A model generated the notes under the pieces. The model searched no databases. It worked only from the letters and a program-made list of their open reading frames with translations, and was not told the DNA's origin. The translations under genes were made by a program, and so were the position numbers. Of a stretch of DNA of 64,000 bases, positions 52,244 to 60,663 are shown one piece after another (the stretch's first letter is position 1; every line of letters begins with the position of its first letter). This DNA comes from Pelomonas sp. Root1444 (GTDB lineage Bacteria > Pseudomonadota > Gammaproteobacteria > Burkholderiales > Burkholderiaceae_C): contig NZ_LMFP01000001.1 in assembly GCF_001426885.1 (NCBI RefSeq), positions 188,834 to 252,833 on the forward strand, read 5' to 3'.

Positions 52244-53377
52244 CTAGACCTTGATGAACCAGTGCTTGCGGTACATGAGCCAGGCGACGCCGTACATCAC
52301 AAGCACAAAGGCGATGGCGTGCAGCAGCGAAGCGTTGACGGGCGCAAGGCCACTGCCTCGCAGCGGCGCATACAGCGTGCCGCCGAGCGTGCGGCCGTCG
52401 GCGAGCCTGATGACGTAGAGCATCTTGGCGACGAAGCCCGACAGCACGAACAGGAACAGCGCGTTCATGCCGAACACGACGAGCGGGTGCAGGGCTTTCT
52501 CCCAGCGCGCGCGGGCCAGCGGCTGCGGCATGGCATCCAGCAGCCAGTGGAAGGCGGCGAACACGAGCAGCGCCCAGCCGGCCATGGCGAAGACGAACGA
52601 CGGCGTCCACAGCGACTTGTTGATCGGCATCAGCCAGGCATCCAGCACCTGGCCCAGCCACAGCGACGCCAGGCCGGCCATGACCCAGGTCATGGTCTTC
52701 TCCGCAGGCTGCTTCCTCGACGCCAGCACATAGCCGGCCAGCACGCCCAGCAGTTGCGTGGACACGGCGGGCAGCGTCGACAGCAGGCCCTCCGGGTCCC
52801 AGGTCCTGGCCTGCTTCCACAGGTGGCCGTCCATCAGCAGGCGGTCCAGCCAGGAGGCGGCGTCCTTGCCCGGCTCCAGCAGCCCCGTGTGGATGACGCC
52901 CTCGGCGTCGGGCACCGGCAGGCACAGCTGCGCGAGTGAATAGACCGCCATCAGCAGCACGGCCCACAGCGCCACGCCGCGCACGCCGCACCAGATGACG
53001 ATGGGCGCCGCGGCCAGTGTGCACAGGCCCAGCCGCTGCAGCACGCCCGGGATGCGCACGCTGCTGAAGTCGAAGCCCGGAATGAGGTTGAGCAGCAGGC
53101 CGATGCCGATGATGACGACGGCGCGGCGCCAGGTGCCGAGCAGCAGCGCGGCCTTGTCGGCACCGCCTTGTGCGCGGCGCGCGAAGCTGATCGTCATCGC
53201 CATGCCGGAGATGAAGACGAAGAAGGGAAAGACCCAGTCGGTGAAGGTCCAGCCATGCCACTTGGCGTGCAGCAGCGGCGCGTACACATGGCCCCAGTCG
53301 CCGGGGTTGTTGACCAGCAGCATGGCCGCGATCGCGAAGCCGCGAAAGGCGTCGAGGCTGAGCACCCGCTTGTTCAC
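52244..53377 (-). CDS. nagX: NagX-like membrane acyltransferase (heparan-glucosaminide acetyltransferase family)
   Basis: The 377-residue protein has about ten TM helices. The start VNKRVLSLDAFRGFAIAAMLLVNNPGDW is the family hallmark (LDxxRG), followed by WHGWTFTDWVFPFFVFISGMAM. It ends MYRKHWFIKV. COG4299 proteins are linked genetically to N-acetylglucosamine and muropeptide use (NagX) but the reaction in bacteria is poorly shown. The GTG start at 53377 overlaps the MFS stop by 4 bp (GTGA), so the operon is coupled. Confidence 0.88.
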   Translation of the reverse strand: MNKRVLSLDAFRGFAIAAMLLVNNPGDWGHVYAPLLHAKWHGWTFTDWVFPFFVFISGMAMTISFARRAQGGADKAALLLGTWRRAVVIIGIGLLLNLIPGFDFSSVRIPGVLQRLGLCTLAAAPIVIWCGVRGVALWAVLLMAVYSLAQLCLPVPDAEGVIHTGLLEPGKDAASWLDRLLMDGHLWKQARTWDPEGLLSTLPAVSTQLLGVLAGYVLASRKQPAEKTMTWVMAGLASLWLGQVLDAWLMPINKSLWTPSFVFAMAGWALLVFAAFHWLLDAMPQPLARARWEKALHPLVVFGMNALFLFVLSGFVAKMLYVIRLADGRTLGGTLYAPLRGSGLAPVNASLLHAIAFVLVMYGVAWLMYRKHWFIKV

Positions 53378-54651
53378 TCGGCCTTCTTCCCGAAGCCTTC
53401 CGGGACCTTGATCAGCGCGGCCATGACGAAGCTGGGCACGGTGGCCACCAACACCCAGGCGAAGAAGGGCACGTAGCCGATGTGGTCCTGCAGCCAGCCG
53501 CTCCACATGCCGGGGATCATCATCCCAAGCGCCATGAAGCCCGTGCAGATCGCGTAGTGGGCCGTCTTCTGCGGGCCGTCCGCCACATGGATCATGTACA
53601 TCAAATAGGCCGTGAAGCCCAGGCCATAACCGAACTGTTCGACGGCGAGCGCCGCGCTGATCACGGCCAGGCTGGTCGGGTGCGTCAGCGCCAGCAGCAG
53701 GAAGGCGACGTTGGGCACGTGCATGGCCAGCACCAGCGGCCACAGCGCGCGCTTCAGGCCGATGCGGGAGATCACCCAGCCGCCGGCCAGGCCGCCCAAT
53801 GTCAGCGCCGTCAGGCCCACCGTGCCGTAGGCGATGCCCACCGCCTTGGTCGACAGCCCCAGGCCCCCTTGCTCGATCGGGTCCAGCAGAAAGGGGCTGG
53901 CGAGCTTGAGCAGCTGCGCCTCGGGGAAGCGGTACAGCAGCAGGAAGCCCAGCACGACGGCGATGCCGGGCTTCCTGAAGAAGCTGGCGAAGACGGCGAA
54001 GAACTCGCTGGCGAGGCCGCGCGCCGCGCTGCGGCCGGGGCCGCGCACGTCGGCCGCGGGGGTGGGCAGCACCAGCGCGTGCCAGGCCGCCAGCACGACG
54101 AACAGCCCGCCGAGCACCCAGAACACGGCCGTCCACGCCTCGACGACGCTGCCGGTGCGCTCGGTCAGTTCACCCGCCAAGTAGACCAGCCCGCCCTGGC
54201 CGCCGATGTTGGCCAGCCGGTAGAACGTCGAGCGCACGCCGACGAAGGCGGCCTGGCTGTGCTGGGGCAGGGCCAGCATGTAGTAGCCGTCGGCGGCGAT
54301 GTCGTGCGAGGCGGACGCAAAGGCCATCAGCCAGAAGACCGCGAGCGAGAGCTGGAAGACCTTCTCCGTCGGGATGGTCAGCGCAACGCCCGCCAGCGCC
54401 GCGCCGACGAGGAACTGCAGCACCGTCACCCAGGAGCGCTTGGTGCCGAACAACTCCGCCAGCGGTGACCACAGCGGCTTGATCACCCAGGGCAGGTAGA
54501 GCCAGCTGGTGTAGAGCGCGATGTCGGTGTTGGAGATGCCGAGGTTCTTGTAGAGCACCACTGACAGCGTCATGACGACGACATACGGGATGCCCTGGGC
54601 GAAATACAGCGTGGGGATCCACGCCCAGGGCGAGCGCTCGGCCGTGTTCAC
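53374..54651 (-). CDS. AmpG-like MFS transporter for peptidoglycan sugars
   Basis: The 425-residue MFS permease has twelve TM helices. The N-terminal half has ERSPWAWIPTLYFAQGIPYVV, typical of AmpG, and GISNTDIALYTSWLYLPWVIKPLWSPL (the MFS loop 2-3 region). The C-terminal half includes FRKPGIAVVLGFLLLYRFPEAQLL. The GTG start at 54651 overlaps the murQ stop by 4 bp. The likely substrate is an anhydro-muropeptide or a disaccharide/MurNAc-type sugar, given murQ upstream and nagX and the DigH-like gene downstream. True AmpG is longer; the substrate is inferred. Confidence 0.86.
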   Translation of the reverse strand: MNTAERSPWAWIPTLYFAQGIPYVVVMTLSVVLYKNLGISNTDIALYTSWLYLPWVIKPLWSPLAELFGTKRSWVTVLQFLVGAALAGVALTIPTEKVFQLSLAVFWLMAFASASHDIAADGYYMLALPQHSQAAFVGVRSTFYRLANIGGQGGLVYLAGELTERTGSVVEAWTAVFWVLGGLFVVLAAWHALVLPTPAADVRGPGRSAARGLASEFFAVFASFFRKPGIAVVLGFLLLYRFPEAQLLKLASPFLLDPIEQGGLGLSTKAVGIAYGTVGLTALTLGGLAGGWVISRIGLKRALWPLVLAMHVPNVAFLLLALTHPTSLAVISAALAVEQFGYGLGFTAYLMYMIHVADGPQKTAHYAICTGFMALGMMIPGMWSGWLQDHIGYVPFFAWVLVATVPSFVMAALIKVPEGFGKKAE

Positions 54652-55529
54652 GCGGCCAAGGCCTTGCCCACGTTGCCATCGGCCCGCTCGAGCAAGGCTT
54701 GGGCCTGGCTGACGCCCACGCCGCGCTTGAGCATGACCAGCGCCGTCTTCACATGGTGGTCGCATTGCGCCAGCGCCGCCTGCGCATCCGCCTCGCTCGC
54801 GCCGCTGGCGCGCACGGTCAGCGCGAGGGCCCGCTTCACGAGCTTGGCGTTGGTCGCCTTCAGGTCCACCATCAGGTTGCCGTAGACCTTGTTGAGCCGC
54901 ACCATCAGCGCCGACGAGAACGTGTTCAGCGCGATCTTCTGCGCCGTGCCGGCCTTCAGCCGCGTGCTACCGGAGATCACCTCCGGCCCGGTGTCCAGCA
55001 CGATGCCGATCTCGGCCTGTTGCGCGACCGGCGCGCCGGGGTTGTTGGCCAGGCCGATGGTCAGGCTGCCTGCCGCACGCGCGGCTTCGATGGCGCCCAG
55101 CACATAGGGGGTGCCGCCGCTTGCCGCCAGCAGCAGGGCCACGTCGTTGGGGCCCGGGTGGAGCGCGGCAAGGTCTGCGGCGCCCTGCGCACGGTCGTCC
55201 TCGGCGCCCTCGACGGCGACGAACATCGCGCCGCGGCCGCCGGCGATCACCGCGACGGCACGCTCGCGCGGCCAGGAGAAGGTGGGGTAGAGCTCCACGC
55301 TGTCCAGCACGCCCAGGCGGCCCGACGTGCCCGCGCCCGCGTACAGCAGCCGCCCGCCGGCGCGGATGCGCGGCAGCGCGGCGTCCACCGCTGCGGCCAG
55401 TTGCGCTGCCGCGGCCTTGACGGCGGCCACGGCGGCGGTCTGGTCGTCGATGAACGCATCCAGCAGCGCCGGCGTGGCGTAGGTGTCCAGGTCGGGATGA
55501 CGGGTGCTCGGTGTCTCGGTGTTCAGCAT
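54648..55529 (-). CDS. murQ: N-acetylmuramic acid 6-phosphate etherase
   Basis: The 293-residue SIS-domain lyase converts MurNAc-6-phosphate to GlcNAc-6-phosphate and D-lactate. Visible are the phosphosugar site RLLYAGAGTSGRLGVLDSVE (Glu as catalytic acid), LLLAASGGTPYVLGAI, IVLDTGPEVISGSTRLKAGTAQKI and VYGNLMVDLKATNAKL, all MurQ-specific. The Met at 55529 is preferred over an upstream Met. It heads the operon murQ-MFS-nagX-digH. No AnmK kinase is encoded here; it must lie elsewhere to make the 6-phosphate. Confidence 0.95.
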   Translation of the reverse strand: MLNTETPSTRHPDLDTYATPALLDAFIDDQTAAVAAVKAAAAQLAAAVDAALPRIRAGGRLLYAGAGTSGRLGVLDSVELYPTFSWPRERAVAVIAGGRGAMFVAVEGAEDDRAQGAADLAALHPGPNDVALLLAASGGTPYVLGAIEAARAAGSLTIGLANNPGAPVAQQAEIGIVLDTGPEVISGSTRLKAGTAQKIALNTFSSALMVRLNKVYGNLMVDLKATNAKLVKRALALTVRASGASEADAQAALAQCDHHVKTALVMLKRGVGVSQAQALLERADGNVGKALAA

Positions 55530-55706
55530 GGGGTGCGGCGGCAAAGCTGCCGGACTCTAGCCGCTGGCACTGCGGCATGACGAATGCCACGCGCCATTGC
55601 GGCCATAACGGCAGGTAATCAGGGCCGCGCCGGGCCAGAGGGCCTTGCGCACCCCAGGGGCTGGGCAATGCCCGGCCTTGGGGGCACACTGACTTCTGCC
55701 GCTGGC

Positions 55707-55735
55707 TGTAAGGACTCGACGAGTCATTTCGACGC
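55707..55735 (+). promoter_or_regulatory. Candidate ECF-sigma-type promoter of the bufferin operon
   Basis: TGTAAGG (55707-55713), a 16-bp spacer and CGACGC (55730-55735) have the layout of ECF-sigma promoters; a palindrome GACTCG-A-CGAGTC occupies the spacer (55713-55725). It lies about 90 bp upstream of bufA, in a 289-bp gap (55530-55818) whose murQ-side half holds only GC-rich short repeats. No sigma-factor gene is in the window. Confidence 0.35.
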
Positions 55736-55818
55736 AGGCAGGCAAGTCGGTTCAGTCAGTTCAGTACCGACCTGTGGTGACCCCGATCTCAACCACTCAT
55801 CTTTTTCTGGAGACCTCC

Positions 55819-56076
55819 ATGAACGCATCCCTGAAGACCGGCCTCGGTATCGCTGCCGCCGCTGCGGCCCTGTTCGCCACCGCCGTGCCCACGACCGCTG
55901 CGGCGGCTGACGACGGCATGGTCAAGTGTTCCGGCGTCAACGGCTGCAAGGGCACCTCGGAATGCAAGACCGCCAAGAGCGGCTGCAAGGGCCAGAACGG
56001 CTGCAAGGGGCAGGGCTGGGTCAGCAAGAAGTCGGCCGACGAATGCACCAAGGCGGGCGGCAAGGTAGAGAAATAA
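55819..56076 (+). CDS. bufA2: BufA2-type bufferin precursor (copper-binding modified peptide)
   Basis: The 85-residue precursor has a long signal peptide (MNASLKTGLGIAAAAAALFATAVPTTAAA). The short mature part is rich in Cys, Lys and Gly: MVKCSGVNGCKG, ECKTAKSGCKGQNGCKGQGW, and DECTKAGGK, with six cysteines in all. In known bufferins, cysteines are turned into thiooxazole-type rings by the MNIO enzyme BufB with BufC, and the exported product chelates copper. Met 55819 follows GGAGACCTCC. Hairpins downstream may lower expression of the bufBC genes relative to the peptide. Confidence 0.9.
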   Translation: MNASLKTGLGIAAAAAALFATAVPTTAAAADDGMVKCSGVNGCKGTSECKTAKSGCKGQNGCKGQGWVSKKSADECTKAGGKVEK

Positions 56077-56086
56077 GCCCACCCCC

Positions 56087-56116
56087 GGAGCGCTCACGCG
56101 CTCCCCCTCAAGGGGG
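56087..56116 (+). terminator. Double hairpin between bufA2 and bufB
   Basis: GGAGCGC-TCAC-GCGCTCC is followed directly by CCCCCT-CA-AGGGGG (sharing two bases). It lies 10 bp after the bufA2 stop in a 129-bp gap. It may partially terminate transcription or protect the bufA2 mRNA end, giving more peptide than enzyme. Similar double hairpins are common extragenic repeats in this bacterial group. Confidence 0.55.
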
Positions 56117-56205
56117 GGGCAGCCAGTGGCCTGGCAGAGCCAGTTCCACGGCTGCTGCTTGATGGCGCGGGAGCCTTCGGCCCCGCGTCGATTCCTTCTG
56201 TCGAT

Positions 56206-57027
56206 ATGACTCAGATCCAAGGCTTCGGCCTCGGTTTGCGCGTCGAGCATTACGCCGCCTTCGAGGCCGGTGTCGATGCCGCCACGCGGCCCGACTGGCT
56301 GGAGATCATTGCCGAGAACTACCTCGTGCCGGGCGGGCCGCCGCTGGCGCATCTGGACCGCATCCGCGCGGACTATCCGCTGGTCATGCATGGCGTGTCG
56401 CTGTCCATTGCCGGGCCGGCGCCGCTGGACCTGGCCCACCTGCGCGAACTGAAGGCACTGGCCGACCGGCTGCAACCCGGCTGGGTGTCCGACCACCTGT
56501 GCTGGAGCGCCGACGCGCACAGCCAGTTGCACGACCTGCTGCCGGTGCCGCTCACGCGCGCGGCGCTGGATCATGTCGGCGGCCGCATCGCGCAGGCGCA
56601 GGACATCCTCGGCCGGCCGCTGGTGCTGGAGAACGTGTCCAGCTACGTGCGCTTCGCGGCCGACGAGATGACCGAATGGGACTTCATCGCGCAGCTGCTC
56701 AAGGCCACGGGCGCGCAGCTGCTGCTGGACGTGAACAACGTCTACGTCTCCGGCCGCAACCACGGCTTCGACCCGGTCGCCTACCTTGACGCCATTCCGG
56801 TCGAGCCGGTGCGCCAGATCCACCTCGCCGGCCACGAGGACCGCGGCGACATCGTCATCGACACCCACGACCACCCGGTGCGCGACGAGGTCTGGGCGCT
56901 GTACCAGCACGTCGTGAGGCGCTTCGGCGCCGTGCCGACCATGATCGAGCGCGACGACCACATCCCGCCGCTGCCATCGCTGCTGGCCGAGCTGGCCGTG
57001 GCGCGGCGCCTGGCCGCCGGATCATGA
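56206..57027 (+). CDS. bufB: BufB: DUF692 multinuclear non-heme iron oxidase (MNIO)
   Basis: The 273-residue TIM-barrel enzyme modifies the Cys residues of the BufA2 peptide. Conserved MNIO parts are [24 protein letters not shown] (metal-ligand Glu), [14 protein letters not shown] (His), SDHLCWS (Asp-His), [10 protein letters not shown] (Glu), [16 protein letters not shown] (Asp, Asn), [10 protein letters not shown] and [12 protein letters not shown] (His/Asp), which supply the ligands of the iron centre. Its stop overlaps the bufC start by 4 bp. Confidence 0.94.
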   Translation: MTQIQGFGLGLRVEHYAAFEAGVDAATRPDWLEIIAENYLVPGGPPLAHLDRIRADYPLVMHGVSLSIAGPAPLDLAHLRELKALADRLQPGWVSDHLCWSADAHSQLHDLLPVPLTRAALDHVGGRIAQAQDILGRPLVLENVSSYVRFAADEMTEWDFIAQLLKATGAQLLLDVNNVYVSGRNHGFDPVAYLDAIPVEPVRQIHLAGHEDRGDIVIDTHDHPVRDEVWALYQHVVRRFGAVPTMIERDDHIPPLPSLLAELAVARRLAAGS

Positions 57028-57806
57028 GCGTCATCCAGCAACAGCGGCGGCTGGCCGCCGCCATCCGCGACGGCGTCGAGCCAGACGGCCTGCTGGCCGG
57101 CGACTTCACGACCGGCCTGGCCGTCTATCGCCACGCCTACCACGCCCGCCTGGCCGAGGCGCTGGCCGACAACTACACGGTGCTGGCCCGCGCGCTGGGC
57201 GACGAGGCCTTCGACGCGCTGGCCCAGGCCTACATCGCCGCGCGGCCCAGCCGGCATCCGTCCATCCGCTGGTTCGGCGGCGAGCTCGCAAGCTTCATGG
57301 CCGCGGCCGGCGACGACCTCGTGCCGCATGCGAGCCTTGCCGACTTCGCCCGCATGGACTGGGCGCTGCGCGGCGCGTTCGACGCGGCCGAGGCGCCGCC
57401 GCTCGACCCCGCCACGCTGGCCGCGCTGGGCCCGGACGATTGGGCCAGCCTGGTGCTGCACCTGCACCCCAGCGTGCAGCGCGTGGTGCTCGCGCACGCC
57501 ATCGAGCCGGCCTGGCGCGTGCTGCGTGAATGGGAGCCCGAATCCGGCGCCGCGCAGCCCGAGCTCGACGAGCCCGTGCCGCACGCCCACACGCTGCTGG
57601 CCTGGCGGCTGGATGGCGAAACCCGCTGGCGTTCGCTGGAGCCGCTGGAGGCTGCGCTGCTGCAAAGCGTGGCCGACGGCCTGCCCTTTGCCGTGCTGTG
57701 CGAGCGCGCCGCGGCGGAACTCGATGACGCCGAAGCGGCCGCACCGGCCGTCATCGGTGCGCTGCAGCGCTGGCTGGCCGACGGGCTGCTGCGCCAGCCT
57801 CGCTGA
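57024..57806 (+). CDS. bufC: BufC: DUF2063 partner protein of the MNIO enzyme
   Basis: The 260-residue protein has an N-terminal DUF2063 domain (about 1-95: [54 protein letters not shown] and [11 protein letters not shown]). This domain recruits the precursor peptide to the MNIO enzyme in studied systems. The C-terminal half has [22 protein letters not shown] and ends in a winged-helix-like [17 protein letters not shown]...[11 protein letters not shown] segment. It is coupled to bufB. No DoxX-type bufD follows. Confidence 0.92.
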   Translation: MSVIQQQRRLAAAIRDGVEPDGLLAGDFTTGLAVYRHAYHARLAEALADNYTVLARALGDEAFDALAQAYIAARPSRHPSIRWFGGELASFMAAAGDDLVPHASLADFARMDWALRGAFDAAEAPPLDPATLAALGPDDWASLVLHLHPSVQRVVLAHAIEPAWRVLREWEPESGAAQPELDEPVPHAHTLLAWRLDGETRWRSLEPLEAALLQSVADGLPFAVLCERAAAELDDAEAAAPAVIGALQRWLADGLLRQPR

Positions 57807-57873
57807 CCCGGCACGCCGCCGGGGCATCGCCATCTGGCTATCCTCGGCGCTTCGTCTGCTTGGAGAACCTCAC

Positions 57874-58404
57874 ATGCCCCGTCGCCTGCTGGCCGCCCTG
57901 GCCGTTGGTCTGATCTGCACCGCGTCGCAAGCCGCCCTCAAAGTCGGCGCGCCGGCGCCCGACTTCAGCGCCGACGCGGCGGTCGGTGGCCAGGCCTTCA
58001 AGTTCAAGCTCGCCGAGGCGCTCAAGCAGGGCCCCGTGGTGCTGTACTTCTATCCCAAGGCCTTCACCAGCGGCTGCACCGTCGAGGCGCACCAGTTCGC
58101 CGAGGCGACCGACAAGTTCAAGGCCGTGGGCGCCACCGTCATCGGCATGTCCAACGATGACATCGACACGCTGAAGAAGTTCAGCGTCGAGGCCTGCCGC
58201 AACAAGTTCGCCGTCGCGGCGGACGCGGGCGGCAAGGTCATCAAGGACTACGACGCAGCGCTGAAGATGGTGCCCGGCAGCATGGCCGACCGCGTCTCCT
58301 ACCTGATCGGCACCGACGGCAAGATCGCCGCCGTGCATGCCAGCATGAACCCCGACGGCCACATCGACGCGATGCTGAAGGCCGCCGAGAAGCTCAAGAA
58401 GTGA
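57874..58404 (+). CDS. Exported peroxiredoxin (BCP/AhpC-TSA family)
   Basis: The 176-residue protein has a signal peptide (MPRRLLAALAVGLICTASQAA), then a peroxiredoxin fold: VGAPAPDFSADA, VVLYFYPKAFTSGCTVEAHQF with peroxidatic Cys where Thr-x-x-Cys is usual (here Ser-Gly-Cys), and DRVSYLIGTDGKI. A second Cys (EACRNKF) could be the resolving residue. It reduces peroxides in the periplasm, probably taking electrons from a thioredoxin-like partner. It lies 67 bp after bufC and overlaps the amidase by 4 bp. A link to copper-caused oxidative stress is suggested by position only. Confidence 0.9.
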   Translation: MPRRLLAALAVGLICTASQAALKVGAPAPDFSADAAVGGQAFKFKLAEALKQGPVVLYFYPKAFTSGCTVEAHQFAEATDKFKAVGATVIGMSNDDIDTLKKFSVEACRNKFAVAADAGGKVIKDYDAALKMVPGSMADRVSYLIGTDGKIAAVHASMNPDGHIDAMLKAAEKLKK

Positions 58405-59774
58405 TCGCCGGCCTCGGTACGGCGGCGCTGCTGGCCGCCTATCGGCGCGGCGAACTGTCGCCCGTCGAGGTCATGCAGGCGGTGCTGGCCCAGGCGGCGG
58501 CCCGCGAGGGCGAGCTGCATGCGCTGTGCGGCATCGACGCCGAAGGGGCGCTGGCGGCCGCCCGCGCCAGCGAAGCCCGCTGGCGCGCCGGCACCGCCTT
58601 GCCGCTGGACGGCGTGCCCGTCACGCTGAAGGAGAACATCGCCGTGCCCGGCGCTCCCTACCGACTCGGCACGGCCGCGACGGCGGAGGATGCGACCGCT
58701 GATTTCGAAGCCCCGCCCGCGGCGCGCCTGCGCGAGGCCGGCGCCATCGCGTGGGCCCGCACCACCATGCCCGACTACGGCATGCTGAGCTCGGGCCTGT
58801 CCAGCCTGTATGCCGAACCGGCGCGCAACCCGTGGGACGTGCACATGACGCCGGGCGGGTCGAGTGCCGGCGCCGCTGCAGCGGCGGCCGCCGGCTACGG
58901 GCCGCTGCACCTGGGCACGGACATCGGTGGCTCCATCCGCCTGCCCGCCGGCTGGTGCGGCCTGGTCGGCCTGAAGCCCAGCCATGGCCGCGTGCCCATC
59001 AAGCCGGGCTATGCCGGCCGCGTCGCGGGGCCGCTGACGCGCACGGTGGAGGACGCCGCGCTGATGCTGGCGGTGCTCGCGCAGCCGGATGCGCGCGACC
59101 CGACACAGCTGCCGCCGGGCCAGGTCTTGCCCCGGCCGCTGGCCCTGCGTGGCTTGCGTGTCGGCCTCTGGCTGGACGCGGGCTGGGGCGATGCGGTGCA
59201 GCCCGAGGTCGAGGCTGCCATCCACGGGGTCGCCCGGGCTTTCGAGCAGGACGGTGCCCTCGTCGAGCCGCTGCCGGCGTTCACGACACGCGAGATGGCC
59301 GACGGCATCGACCGCTTCTGGCGCATGCGCTCCTGGCTGGACATCTCGGCACTGCCACCCGAGCGCCGCGCGCGGGTGCTGCCCTACATCCTCGACTGGG
59401 TAGCGCCCGCGGCGCACTACGACGGCGCCACCGTGTTCCACGGCTACAGCCAGATGCAGGCGCTGCGCGAGGCGGCTCACGCCGCGTGCGAGCCCTTCGA
59501 CTTCGTGCTGTCGCCGGTCGCGCCCATGCCCGCCTACCCGGCCCACCAGGCCAGCCCACTGCACGACCCGGCGCGACCCTTCGAGCACATCGCCTTCACG
59601 CTGCCTTTCAACATGAGCGAGCAGCCGGCGCTGGCGATCAATGCGGGCTATGCCGCTGGCGGTTTGCCGATCGGCCTGCAGATCATCGGCCGCCGCTTCG
59701 ACGATGCTGGCGTGCTGGCGCTGGGTGCGGCTTGGGAAGGATTGCGGCCAGCTCAGCGCCCTTGGCCGTTCTGA
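58401..59774 (+). CDS. Amidase signature family hydrolase
   Basis: The 457-residue protein shows the Ser-cisSer-Lys catalytic centre: Lys in VTLKENIAV, the cis-Ser in TPGGSSAGAAAAAAAGY and the nucleophile Ser in DIGGSIRLPAGWCGLVG. The start is GTG at 58401 overlapping the peroxiredoxin stop (GTGA). It is in the range of GatA/AtzF-type amidases, but no gatB or gatC is nearby, so it is a stand-alone amidase of unknown substrate. The C-terminal SEQPALAINAGYAAGGLPIGLQIIG is typical. Confidence 0.92.
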   Translation: MIAGLGTAALLAAYRRGELSPVEVMQAVLAQAAAREGELHALCGIDAEGALAAARASEARWRAGTALPLDGVPVTLKENIAVPGAPYRLGTAATAEDATADFEAPPAARLREAGAIAWARTTMPDYGMLSSGLSSLYAEPARNPWDVHMTPGGSSAGAAAAAAAGYGPLHLGTDIGGSIRLPAGWCGLVGLKPSHGRVPIKPGYAGRVAGPLTRTVEDAALMLAVLAQPDARDPTQLPPGQVLPRPLALRGLRVGLWLDAGWGDAVQPEVEAAIHGVARAFEQDGALVEPLPAFTTREMADGIDRFWRMRSWLDISALPPERRARVLPYILDWVAPAAHYDGATVFHGYSQMQALREAAHAACEPFDFVLSPVAPMPAYPAHQASPLHDPARPFEHIAFTLPFNMSEQPALAINAGYAAGGLPIGLQIIGRRFDDAGVLALGAAWEGLRPAQRPWPF

Positions 59775-59853
59775 CGGGCGCGTCCTTCCCCTAGTCTGAT
59801 GAGGGCGGTGGCCTGCGCCCGTCGCTAGACTGGCTGCGCGGGAGGAAGCTGCG

Positions 59854-60663
59854 ATGTATCGAGTCCAACCGGCCGCCGCCAGCGTCCGCTGCAGGATGCA
59901 TTCACTGGTGGCGTTAGGCGTCGCTGCGGCGCTGGTGTTGACCGGTGGCCCGGCGCTGGCGCAAGCCACAACCTTCCAATGCCCGGCGCTGGTCGCGAGC
60001 ACGGCGCGCCAGCCCGCCTACCGGCCGGTGCCCGGACAGCCGCGCTGCGAGGGCTTTTACGTCAAGAACGTGTCCCAGCCGTTCGTGGAGCTGGTGTCCC
60101 TGACGCAGGCAGTGCCTGGCAGCTGGGCGGCCGGCAACGCAACCGGGCTGACGCTGCGGGCCAGCCGCCGGCGCGACACACACTTGCTCATCCAGCCGCT
60201 GCGCTCCAGCCCGCTCTACCGGGTGGATGCCCAACTGGCGCGCGATGCCGGCCTGGCCTGGGACGGCGCGCCGATGTTGCAGGCCACCGGCCTGACGCTG
60301 CGCGACCTGGGCTTCCTGGCGCTGGCCGGCGGCGCGGACCCGCCCGCCTTCGTGCCGGTGGACACTCACGCCGCCGGCACGCCGCCGGGAGACAAGGTCT
60401 ACGCGGTGCTGCGGCCATCGGTGGCGGTGTCGGCGATGTCTTGGCGCGGCTACCGCCTGGCCGGCCCCGCGCTGCCGGACAGCGGCTGGCAGGCGCTCGC
60501 CGGCCCACCGCTGTTCGCCTGGGAGCGCGTCGCGCTGCCGATCCCGTGGCCCGCCGATGGCCGTGGCTTGCGCATCGACGTGCGCGCGCTCGACGGCCAG
60601 GGCCAGGCCCTGCCGCTGCTGCAGTTCGCTCTGCTTGCTGCCGACGATGACACCCCACCCTGA
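59854..60663 (+). CDS. Exported protein of unknown function, first gene of a four-gene protease operon
   Basis: I do not recognise this 269-residue protein. It has a signal peptide (core LVALGVAAALVLTGGPALAQ) and a beta-rich mature part with Cys pairs (FQCPALV, PRCEGFYV). The middle has HLLIQPLRSSPLYRVDAQL and the end is LPLLQFALLAADDDTPP. GGAGGAAGCTGCG precedes the ATG at 59854. It overlaps the next gene by 17 bp, so the operon is tightly packed. It is probably periplasmic and may be a partner or substrate of the protease two genes downstream. Confidence 0.78.
   Translation: MYRVQPAAASVRCRMHSLVALGVAAALVLTGGPALAQATTFQCPALVASTARQPAYRPVPGQPRCEGFYVKNVSQPFVELVSLTQAVPGSWAAGNATGLTLRASRRRDTHLLIQPLRSSPLYRVDAQLARDAGLAWDGAPMLQATGLTLRDLGFLALAGGADPPAFVPVDTHAAGTPPGDKVYAVLRPSVAVSAMSWRGYRLAGPALPDSGWQALAGPPLFAWERVALPIPWPADGRGLRIDVRALDGQGQALPLLQFALLAADDDTPP

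Noticed and set aside
58401-59774. GatA subunit of the tRNA amidotransferase
   Set aside because: No gatB or gatC is adjacent and the gene is coupled to a peroxiredoxin; only a general amidase call is supported.
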